Positions 1-5,063 of a stretch of 5,772 bases of DNA are shown piece by piece. How positions within the stretch are numbered: position 1 is the stretch's first letter; every line of letters starts with the position of its first letter. Location: NCBI GenBank assembly GCA_964384625.1, contig CAYLNH010000367.1, positions 1 through 5,772 of the forward strand. The letters are read 5' to 3'. The notes under the pieces were generated by a model. The model saw only the letters and a program-made list of their open reading frames with translations. It was not told the DNA's origin and ran no database searches. The DNA comes from CAYLNH01 sp964384625. GTDB lineage: Bacteria > Verrucomicrobiota > Lentisphaeria > JABSQK01. The position numbers and the translations under genes are program-made.

Positions 1-174
1 GATCCGCGCCTTCTCTTTTGCTTGCCCCAGGACCGGCAGCAGCAGCGCCGCCAGGATCGCAATGATCGCGACCACGACAAGCAATTCGATGAGTGTGAAC
101 ACCCTTCGAGTTTGCCTTCGCCAAGGCTTTGGCTCGCAATCCATCAGCAGTTCGATCAGCGTGAATCTCTTCAT
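1..174 (-). CDS. Pseudopilin with prepilin-type N-terminal cleavage/methylation domain (partial, 5' part only)
   Basis: The first 58 residues are visible; the rest lies beyond the left edge. The protein begins MKRFTLIELLMDCEPKPW, continues with a basic stretch (RRQTRR), then VFTLIELLVVVAIIAIL and AALLLPVLGQAKEKAR. The second FTLIELL plus hydrophobic helix (about residues 26-48) is the classic type IV prepilin/type II secretion pseudopilin leader: a peptidase cuts just before the Phe, and the helix then anchors or assembles the pilin. Leaders of this form, followed by a globular domain, are abundant in Lentisphaerota, Verrucomicrobiota and Planctomycetota. Oddly, FTLIELL occurs twice, at residues 4-10 and 26-32, and only the second is followed by a hydrophobic helix. 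The ATG at 174 overlaps the stop of the upstream regulator (ATGA), which favours this start and implies translational coupling. An internal GTG (codon 25) just before the second motif would leave almost no basic leader and is less likely. The function of the missing C-terminal part cannot be judged. Confidence 0.85.
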   Translation of the reverse strand, partial: MKRFTLIELLMDCEPKPWRRQTRRVFTLIELLVVVAIIAILAALLLPVLGQAKEKARI

Positions 175-1250
175 TCTCCGTCTCCGTTTGGGAGTTCGTC
201 CTCGAAGCGACCGGGCACCCATTGGGTGTTCGGCGGATTGCCGACGCGCTGGCTCTCGAGTTGCCTAAGGGCGGCGGCAATGGCTTCGTCGGCGGGGTAG
301 CCGATGCGCTGAACCGGCACCGGACTGGGGTCGGACGGGAAGTTGCAGTGGCTGACGATTCGGATGTCCTCCGGCACACGGACGCCGGCGGCAAGCACGC
401 CGCGCAGAACGTGGTCGGTCAGGTTGTCATCCATGATGAACAGACCGTCCGGCCGTTCGTCCTGCTGCTCGTGAAAGACCAGGTGCGCCAGTTCGACGGC
501 GGTCACCGCGCTGTCGAGCGCGAGCTGATGTAGCCAGTATGGCCGCGTCTCGATGCCGCGTCGGGCCAATTGCTCCGGCAGGTTCCGCAGACTGGACGGC
601 CCGATCACCGCCACGCGTTTGCAGCCGATGTCGCGTAGCCAGTCCAGCGCCCGGTCCGCGAAACCGCGGAAGCCGACGCCGCCCCAGCCGTGGCCCAGGT
701 CTTCGTGATTGGCGAACGCGACCTTTGGCAGATCCGCACAGGCGCCGAGATCCGAAAAAAACAGTTTCGTCGTTGTTGGGATCTCCGGCGCAATGAGGCC
801 GGCGAAACGATGTGCCTGCGCGGCTTTCAGGATGTCCTTGTACTCACGGTTCTCGTGATCGTGGTCGACGTTGTAGTAGATCGTGATGCGCCGTGGGTCA
901 TCTTCGGTGCCGCAGTACTGCGACGCGGCGCCGACCAGTTGCGTGTAGAACCGGCTGTTCAGACTGGCGACCGGCGGCTGCGTGAACACCATCGCGAACT
1001 GGAAGACGTGCGGCAGGTGTTCAGCAACGAAGGTGCCCTGACGACCGTTGACCTCGAGGAAGTCCTCGCGCTTCAGGCAGTCGATGGCCCGTTGGATGGT
1101 CACGGAACTGGCGCCGTAGCGCGTTTCCAGCTCGGCCCGGGTCGGGAACTGCGCGCCGGGCTGGTAGCATCCGCCGATGATCTCCCGGCGCAGTTCTTCG
1201 ACAATCGCGTGCCGGCTCTGTCGTTTGGTTTGGGCAGGTGTCGTATTCAT
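171..1250 (-). CDS. GntR-type winged-helix regulator with LacI-like sensor domain (R1)
   Basis: A 359-residue chimeric transcription factor. Residues about 12-76 form a GntR winged helix: the conserved PGAQFPTRAELETRYG segment (31-46), recognition helix SSVTIQRAIDCL (48-59), and the wing ending GRQGTFVAE. Residues about 85-350 resemble the LacI/periplasmic-binding effector domain, with the signatures GCKRVAVIGPSS, RPDGLFIMDDN and VRVPEDIRIVSHCN. Known proteins of this architecture (AraR type) are cytoplasmic repressors released by a small ligand, often a sugar; the ligand here is unknown. The start at 1250 puts the winged helix at the expected position and leaves about 27 nt from the predicted transcription start; the ribosome-binding site is poor. 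Its stop TGA overlaps the pseudopilin ATG by four bases, so the two are probably one transcript. It is a close paralogue of R2 (2476-3546), with one block almost identical at the DNA level. Confidence 0.9.
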   Translation of the reverse strand: MNTTPAQTKRQSRHAIVEELRREIIGGCYQPGAQFPTRAELETRYGASSVTIQRAIDCLKREDFLEVNGRQGTFVAEHLPHVFQFAMVFTQPPVASLNSRFYTQLVGAASQYCGTEDDPRRITIYYNVDHDHENREYKDILKAAQAHRFAGLIAPEIPTTTKLFFSDLGACADLPKVAFANHEDLGHGWGGVGFRGFADRALDWLRDIGCKRVAVIGPSSLRNLPEQLARRGIETRPYWLHQLALDSAVTAVELAHLVFHEQQDERPDGLFIMDDNLTDHVLRGVLAAGVRVPEDIRIVSHCNFPSDPSPVPVQRIGYPADEAIAAALRQLESQRVGNPPNTQWVPGRFEDELPNGDGE

Positions 1251-1278
1251 GATCCAGCCGCAGTATCTTCATCTTTCA

Positions 1279-1290
1279 TACAGTACTGTA
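1279..1290. promoter_or_regulatory. Candidate operator of R1: 12-bp perfect palindrome
   Basis: TACAGTACTGTA is a perfect 12-bp palindrome upstream of R1. It covers the predicted -10 box, so a bound dimer would block transcription. This is consistent with autoregulation by R1. AraR-type GntR/LacI chimeras are known to bind TTGTAC/GTACAA-like palindromes, which this resembles. The 8-base core GTACTGTA (1283-1290) recurs at the same place relative to R2's -10 box. Confidence 0.5.
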
Positions 1291-1313
1291 CATTACCAAA
1301 CGCTCCAAGTAAA
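1285..1313 (-). promoter_or_regulatory. Predicted sigma-70-type promoter of R1
   Basis: On the minus strand, TTTACT (1308-1313, 4/6 to TTGACA) is separated by exactly 17 bases from TACAGT (1285-1290, 4/6 to TATAAT). Transcription would start near 1277, about 27 nt before the R1 start codon. The -10 box lies inside the 12-bp palindrome. Matches are moderate, so this is a prediction. Confidence 0.4.
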
Positions 1314-1451
1314 GTACCATCTCGGAAAACTGTCGACTTTCTGCGGCCCCACGCTTGCGCGCCACGTTACATTCTGGTCTTCGCCCTTGCATCCGGAGCG
1401 GAAAGACGCTGGCTGTGGCACCGGCGGGACACGAAACGCATCGTTGGGCGC

Positions 1452-1480
1452 TTGACTCGAGCTGGTGGACAGTATATTGT
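1452..1480 (+). promoter_or_regulatory. Predicted promoter of the toxin-antitoxin operon
   Basis: TTGACT (1452-1457) and TATTGT (1475-1480) are 17 bases apart; TATATT (1473-1478) is an alternative -10 with a shorter, 15-base spacer. Transcription would start near 1487, inside the palindrome at 1477-1492 and about 40 nt before the antitoxin ATG. Several AT-rich hexamers overlap here, so the exact -10 is uncertain. Confidence 0.35.
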
Positions 1481-1492
1481 ATAGTCATACAA
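1477..1492. promoter_or_regulatory. Candidate operator of the toxin-antitoxin operon (TTGTAT-N4-ATACAA)
   Basis: A perfect 6-bp inverted repeat with a 4-bp spacer lies over the likely -10/+1 region of the antitoxin gene. An 8-bp palindrome, ATGTACAT, follows at 1497-1504. Ribbon-helix-helix antitoxins typically autoregulate by binding short palindromes at this place, so the antitoxin is the first candidate ligand. However, the TTGTA/TACAA half-sites also resemble AraR-type operators, so R1 or R2 could act here instead. Confidence 0.45.
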
Positions 1493-1527
1493 GAACATGT
1501 ACATTATCGAATGAAGGAGAGATCGCG

Positions 1528-1842
1528 ATGGCGAAGTCGGCGGCGCTGCATATAAAGCTCGACCCCGAGACCGATGCCTGCCTGAAGGACTTGGCGGCGC
1601 GTCGCGAAACCAGCAAGGGACAGCTTGTCCGCGAGGCCGTGGCGGCCTGCTACCAGCCGGCCAGCCTGGATCTGCCGTTGCCGCAACGACAGGCGCTGGC
1701 CGCCTACCAAGGGGGATTCATCAGTCTCGGGCGGCTCGCCGGCGCCATGGGCATGCATGTCCTGGATCTGCGCCGCTGGCTCAACGACCACGGCCTGACC
1801 CAGAACAACAGTTTCTCCGAGCAGGACGCCGCCAATGCCTGA
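1528..1842 (+). CDS. Ribbon-helix-helix antitoxin with UPF0175-like C-terminal segment
   Basis: A 104-residue protein. The N-terminal part (about 4-43) fits a ribbon-helix-helix DNA-binding fold: a short strand (ALHIKLD), a helix (PETDACLKDLAARR), then TSKGQLVREAVAACY as the second helix. The C-terminal half (about 52-92) has AAYQGGFISLGRLAGAMGMHVLDLRRWLNDHGL, resembling the 'Y-x-x-G-x-I-S-L-G-x-A-A-x-x-x-G' segment of UPF0175-type antitoxins that partner PIN toxins. It would bind and neutralise the downstream toxin and repress its own operon. The start at 1528 is chosen because AAGGAGAGA (1514-1522) lies just upstream; in-frame codons back to 1465 include the promoter/operator region and are unlikely to be translated. 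It overlaps the toxin gene by 8 bases. Confidence 0.8.
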   Translation: MAKSAALHIKLDPETDACLKDLAARRETSKGQLVREAVAACYQPASLDLPLPQRQALAAYQGGFISLGRLAGAMGMHVLDLRRWLNDHGLTQNNSFSEQDAANA

Positions 1843-2335
1843 GACGCCGTTTGTCTTCGACACGGTGGTGCTCAGCAACTTCGCCCTGAGTGATTCGTTC
1901 GACCTGCTGATGCAACGCTATAGACATCGGCTTCTGGTGACAGAGGAAGTCCTCGACGAGTTGGCGTCGGGTGTTGCTGCCGGCTACTCGTCGCTACAGC
2001 AGATCGAAAACCGCGTTCGATCCGGGCAATGCCGCCGGACTTTCCTCGAGTTGGAGGAACGCGTGGTCTTCAGCGAACTGCTGCAGCACTTGGGCGCGGG
2101 TGAGGCCTCATGCATTGCGGTTGCTTCGAATCGCAGCGGCGTCGTTGTCACAGATGATCGCGTAGCCCGCCTTTCCTGCACCGACCGAAAGGTCCGTTTT
2201 ACCGGCACCATCGGCGTGCTCAAAGCTGCCTGTGTAGACGGCCAGATCGCAGTCGACGATGCCGACGCTGCGTTGGAGGCCATGGTCCGCCACGGCTTCT
2301 ACTCGCCGGTGAGCAGTATCCGAGACATCCTTTAG
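1835..2335 (+). CDS. PIN-domain toxin (DUF3368/VapC-like ribonuclease)
   Basis: A 166-residue protein starting inside the antitoxin gene. PIN-fold landmarks are in order: FVFDTVVLSNF with the first acidic residue D9, LLVTEEVLDEL (E38/E42), HLGAGEASCIAVA with E90, then VVVTDDRVAR with D107/D108, and RFTGTIGVLKAA, typical of DUF3368 PIN proteins. Together D9, E42, E90 and D107/D108 can form the Mg2+-binding acidic cluster used to cleave RNA, so the toxin looks intact. It ends SPVSSIRDIL, a helix similar to the C-terminus of related families. Known PIN toxins cleave tRNA, rRNA or mRNA; this target cannot be read from sequence. The 8-base overlap suggests coupled translation with the antitoxin. 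The TGA-free full length and intact motifs argue against decay. Confidence 0.82.
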   Translation: MPETPFVFDTVVLSNFALSDSFDLLMQRYRHRLLVTEEVLDELASGVAAGYSSLQQIENRVRSGQCRRTFLELEERVVFSELLQHLGAGEASCIAVASNRSGVVVTDDRVARLSCTDRKVRFTGTIGVLKAACVDGQIAVDDADAALEAMVRHGFYSPVSSIRDIL

Positions 2336-2475
2336 GTTAGTTTTCCCTTGCGAACTCCAACAAGGAAAGATCCGGCAGACCTCAACCGATATCCCGAAGA
2401 CGGCGCGGCCCGTGTCGCGGCAGGTGTAGTCAGGAAAGGCACGGATTCGACGAGCGGACTACAATTCCGTGGTGA

Positions 2476-3546
2476 TTACTCGGCCAGGTCGTCGAGTTCG
2501 CATTCGAAGCGGGCCGGGATCCATTGGGTGGCTGGGCGTTTGCCGTCGCGTTGGCGTTCAAGTTCGGCGAGACAGGCGGCAATTGCTTCGTCGGCGGAGT
2601 AGCCGAGGCGTTGGATGGGGACGGCGCCGGGGTCGGCGGGTAAGTTGCAGTGGCTGACGATCCGGATGTCCTCCGGCACACGGACGCCGGCGGCAAGCAC
2701 GCCGCGGAGGACGTGGTCGGTCAGGTTGTCGTCCATGATGAAGAGCCCGTCGGGCCGGCGCTTCTGGTTGGGTTGAAAAATCAGCTGGGCCATCGAGGCC
2801 GCGGTGACGGCGCTGTTCAACGCCAGTTGGTGGAGCCAGTAGGATTCGGTTTCCATGCCGCGAGCGGCGATGGCATTCGGCAACTTCGAGAGATTCGCCG
2901 GGCCGATGGCGGCGATGCGTTTGCAGCCGTTTTCGGCGAGCCAATCGAGCGCGCGTGCGGTAAAGGGTTTGAAGGCGACGCCGCCCCAGTCGTTGCGCAT
3001 GTCTTTATGGCGCGCGAACGCAACGCGGGCAAGGCCCGGGCAGGCGCCCAGTTCGGAATCGGCCAAACCCGTGCTGACTGGTTGCTCGGGGGCGATGATG
3101 CCCGCGAGCCGGTGCGCCTGCGCCGCGTCCAGCAATTCGCGATACTCGCGGTTCTCGTGATCATGATCGACGCTGTAGTAGATCGTGATCCGGCGCGGAT
3201 CCTCGTCGGTGCCGCAGTACTGACTGGCGGCGGCGGCGAGCCGGCTGTAGAACCGGCTGTTCAGGTCGCGGCCCGGCGGCTGGTTGAAGAGCATGCCGAA
3301 GTGGTAGACGTTCGGCAGGTATTCGGCGACGTAGGTTGCCTGCCGGCCCTCGACGTGCAGGAAGCCTTCGCGGCGGAGGCAGTCAACGGCCCGTTGGATG
3401 GTGACGGAGCTGGCGCCGTAGCGGGCTTCCAGTTCAGCGCGCGTGGGGAACTGCGCGCCGGGGGCGTAAACGCCGTCGATGATCTCCTGCCGCAATTCGG
3501 CAACAATGCCATGACGGCTCTGTCGCTTCTTCTTCCTTCTGGCCAT
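2476..3546 (-). CDS. GntR-type winged-helix regulator with LacI-like sensor domain (R2)
   Basis: A 356-residue paralogue of R1. Residues about 10-74 are the GntR winged helix (PGAQFPTRAELEARYG at 29-44; recognition helix SSVTIQRAVDCL at 46-57; wing GRQATYVAE), and about 83-345 the LacI-like effector domain (GCKRIAAIGPAN, RPDGLFIMDDN, VRVPEDIRIVSHCN). The open frame extends back to 3786, but ATG at 3546 is preferred: it starts MARRKKKRQSRHG, aligned with the R1 N-terminus, and the predicted promoter lies just upstream at 3574-3601. Its recognition helix is identical to that of R1 over SSVTIQRA. Unlike R1 it has no pseudopilin after it; the stop (TAA at 2476-2478) is followed by a 140-base gap and the convergent toxin gene. 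It is probably a cytoplasmic ligand-responsive repressor, ligand unknown. Confidence 0.88.
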   Translation of the reverse strand: MARRKKKRQSRHGIVAELRQEIIDGVYAPGAQFPTRAELEARYGASSVTIQRAVDCLRREGFLHVEGRQATYVAEYLPNVYHFGMLFNQPPGRDLNSRFYSRLAAAASQYCGTDEDPRRITIYYSVDHDHENREYRELLDAAQAHRLAGIIAPEQPVSTGLADSELGACPGLARVAFARHKDMRNDWGGVAFKPFTARALDWLAENGCKRIAAIGPANLSKLPNAIAARGMETESYWLHQLALNSAVTAASMAQLIFQPNQKRRPDGLFIMDDNLTDHVLRGVLAAGVRVPEDIRIVSHCNLPADPGAVPIQRLGYSADEAIAACLAELERQRDGKRPATQWIPARFECELDDLAE

Positions 3547-3571
3547 AGGCGGATGTCCATTTATTGATGTT

Positions 3572-3601
3572 GTACTGTATTTCTGAAGTTGACTGAAGCA
3601 A
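3572..3601 (-). promoter_or_regulatory. Predicted promoter and operator of R2
   Basis: On the minus strand, TTGCTT (3596-3601) and TACAGT (3574-3579) are 16 bases apart, giving transcription start near 3567 and a 5' leader of about 20 nt. The -10 box is part of TACAGTAC (plus-strand GTACTGTA, 3572-3579), the same 8-base core found at R1's -10 box. The surrounding TTGTACTGTATT is an imperfect palindrome. A shared operator for R1 and R2 is inferred. Confidence 0.4.
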
Positions 3602-3613
3602 AGCAAATGCGTC

Positions 3614-3715
3614 CACGCCGGCGCGGCGTGAGTGACGGCGAAAAGCGGCCGAGTCGGCCCTAAGGTGTTTCGGCTGGATGTGCCTCGGGCACCTCGGCCG
3701 TGCGACTCGGGGCCG
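3614..3715. repeat. Cluster of GC-rich inverted repeats in the R2-R3 divergent gap
   Basis: Four potential hairpins lie in about 100 bases. They are CACGCCG/CGGCGTG (3614-3630, 7-bp stem, 3-base loop), GGCCGA/TCGGCC around one base (3647-3659), GTGCC-TCG-GGCAC (3680-3692) and CGGCC/GGCCG with an 11-base loop (3695-3715). None is followed by a T-tract on either strand, so intrinsic terminators are not supported. No convincing coding frame fills this stretch. It lies upstream of both divergent promoters and is not in either predicted 5' leader. The 345-base gap 3547-3891 otherwise holds the R2 promoter, the R3 promoter and a roughly 75-base R3 leader. Confidence 0.4.
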
Positions 3716-3779
3716 CGTGGGATGCAAACAGAAGACGTCGAAATACTTGCGGTGCCTGTTGCGACAGCCTTACACCCGG

Positions 3780-3808
3780 TTGACAAGGCTGATGTATCCC
3801 AATATAGT
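3780..3808 (+). promoter_or_regulatory. Strong sigma-70-type promoter of the R3 operon
   Basis: A consensus TTGACA (3780-3785), a 17-base spacer and TATAGT (3803-3808, 5/6) give the best promoter in the window. Transcription would start near 3815, within CAAT-T-ATTG (3813-3821), a small odd-centred palindrome that could be an operator half. The leader to the R3 start is about 75 nt and contains a short CCCGC-GCTT-GCGGG hairpin (3846-3859). This promoter lacks the TACAGTAC core of R1/R2, which agrees with R3's different recognition helix. Confidence 0.6.
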
Positions 3809-3891
3809 AGGACAATTATTGCAGATCCTTGATATCTTCTGGAGCCCCGCGCTTGCGGGCGTCATATAAGTTAGCAGGACAAAGCTGAACC

Positions 3892-5010
3892 ATGAATAAA
3901 GTCAGTCTGCAGGTGAATGCGAATACCGCGGGACGGCCGCCCGTGAAACAGGAAGGGCTGATCGATGACCTCCGCGGAAAGATCATCAACGGCACCTACG
4001 CCCCCGGCGAACGGCTGCCGTCGGTCCGGGCCCTGGAAAAGGATTACGACGCCAGCCGCGCCACCATCCAGCGGGTGCTGGACACGATTCGTGAGGACGG
4101 CTTCATCGTTACCCAGGTCGGCTCCGGTACCCGGGTCTCCCCGCATCCCCCCCATTTATGTCGATACGGATTGGTTGTGCCCGGTCACCCGAAGCACTCC
4201 GACTGGACGAATTACTATGAGACCATCCGGGCCGCGGCCAGGACGGTCGCGAACGAACGCCCCGGCGGCGAATTAGTCCTCTATGCCGGGATTACCGGGC
4301 CGATGGTGCATCGGTCGTATGCAGACTTGCTGTGCGACGTGGAGTCCCGGCGGTGTGCCGGGTTGATTTTTGCCGTTCCCCCGTTCATGCTGCAGGAAAG
4401 CCCAGTGATTCTGAGGTCCGGAATGCCGCGGGTGGTGATCGGCTTGCCGGAGATCTGGAAGAACTGCAGTTGCATTGCACCGAAGTCGAGGGCATTGGCA
4501 ATGCGCGCCATGAAGCGGTTCGGGGACGCCGGCTGTAAACGGCTGGCCGTCATGATGCCTGCTTCTACAACCCTGAGTTTTGAAGAACAATGGCGGGAGT
4601 TCAGCAAACTGGCAAAGGCACAGAAATTGAACTTGCGCAAACACTGTCTCCAGGGAGTTGATTTACATACTCCCGAATGGACGCAGAACCTTGCCCGATT
4701 GCTCTTTCACGAAAGCCGCGACGAGCGGCCGGATGCCCTGCTGATTGTCGATGACAATCTTACCCAGGCCGTCACTGCGGGCGTCAAGGCGGCGGGCGTC
4801 AAGGCCCCGGATGACCTGCTGATCATCAGCCATGCCAATTTTCCGAACCTGCCGGACCCCGCACTGCCGGTGACGTGGCTCGGCTTTGACTTGGTCGAGA
4901 TGATGCGTGAGGCGATGCGACTGATTGACGCCCAGCGGCGAGTGGGCGCGGATCCGCAGAAGGTTGAAGTCAAGCCCGTGTTTGAGGACGAACGTCCCGC
5001 GGTCGACTAA
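3892..5010 (+). CDS. GntR-type winged-helix regulator with LacI-like sensor domain (R3)
   Basis: A 372-residue regulator with the same architecture as R1 and R2 but clearly diverged. Residues about 20-82 form the GntR winged helix (PGERLPSVRALEKDYDASRA, then TIQRVLDTIREDGF and wing QVGSGTRVSP). About 90-365 is the LacI-like sensor domain, with GCKRLAVMMPAS, RPDALLIVDDN and VKAPDDLLIISHANFP in the positions matching R1/R2. The recognition helix reads ASRATIQRV rather than ASSVTIQRA, so its operator probably differs. The ATG at 3892 follows the only nearby purine-rich stretch (AGGA, 3876-3879, rather far at 12 nt). It is followed on the same strand, after 53 bases, by a secreted FlgD-Ig protein, so both probably share the promoter at 3780-3808, making the secreted protein a likely target of R3. 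Ligand unknown. Confidence 0.88.
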   Translation: MNKVSLQVNANTAGRPPVKQEGLIDDLRGKIINGTYAPGERLPSVRALEKDYDASRATIQRVLDTIREDGFIVTQVGSGTRVSPHPPHLCRYGLVVPGHPKHSDWTNYYETIRAAARTVANERPGGELVLYAGITGPMVHRSYADLLCDVESRRCAGLIFAVPPFMLQESPVILRSGMPRVVIGLPEIWKNCSCIAPKSRALAMRAMKRFGDAGCKRLAVMMPASTTLSFEEQWREFSKLAKAQKLNLRKHCLQGVDLHTPEWTQNLARLLFHESRDERPDALLIVDDNLTQAVTAGVKAAGVKAPDDLLIISHANFPNLPDPALPVTWLGFDLVEMMREAMRLIDAQRRVGADPQKVEVKPVFEDERPAVD

Positions 5011-5063
5011 ACAATGAATGCCCAGTGGAACTTCCGCCGCGGCATGGTGTCCTAGTATATAGC

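Noticed and set aside
690..1484. Long plus-strand open frame (264 codons) opposite R1
   Set aside because: Antisense shadow of a GC-rich regulator gene; no recognisable motif, while the minus strand encodes a complete GntR/LacI protein.
2342..2368. Possible bidirectional terminator TTTCCCTTG...CAAGGAAA between the convergent toxin and R2 genes
   Set aside because: The stem has a bulge, is weak, has a 10-base loop and lacks a proper T-tract; position is right but support is too thin to annotate.
1251..2475. Toxin-antitoxin module as part of a mobile element
   Set aside because: No transposase, integrase, terminal inverted repeats or target-site duplication could be found around it.
2650..3567. 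Long plus-strand open frame (305 codons) opposite R2
   Set aside because: Antisense shadow; like the one opposite R1 it mirrors conserved regulator codons.
3547..3786. 80-residue N-terminal extension of R2 in the same frame
   Set aside because: It crosses the predicted promoter and operator, has no match to the R1 N-terminus and begins far upstream; ATG at 3546 aligns with R1.
3846..3859. CCCGC-GCTT-GCGGG hairpin as an R3 attenuator
   Set aside because: The stem is only 5 bp with no T-tract and no leader peptide or competing structure visible.
5025..5063. Upstream GTG start for the FlgD-Ig protein
   Set aside because: No ribosome-binding site, and the extra 13 residues would spoil a normal signal peptide.
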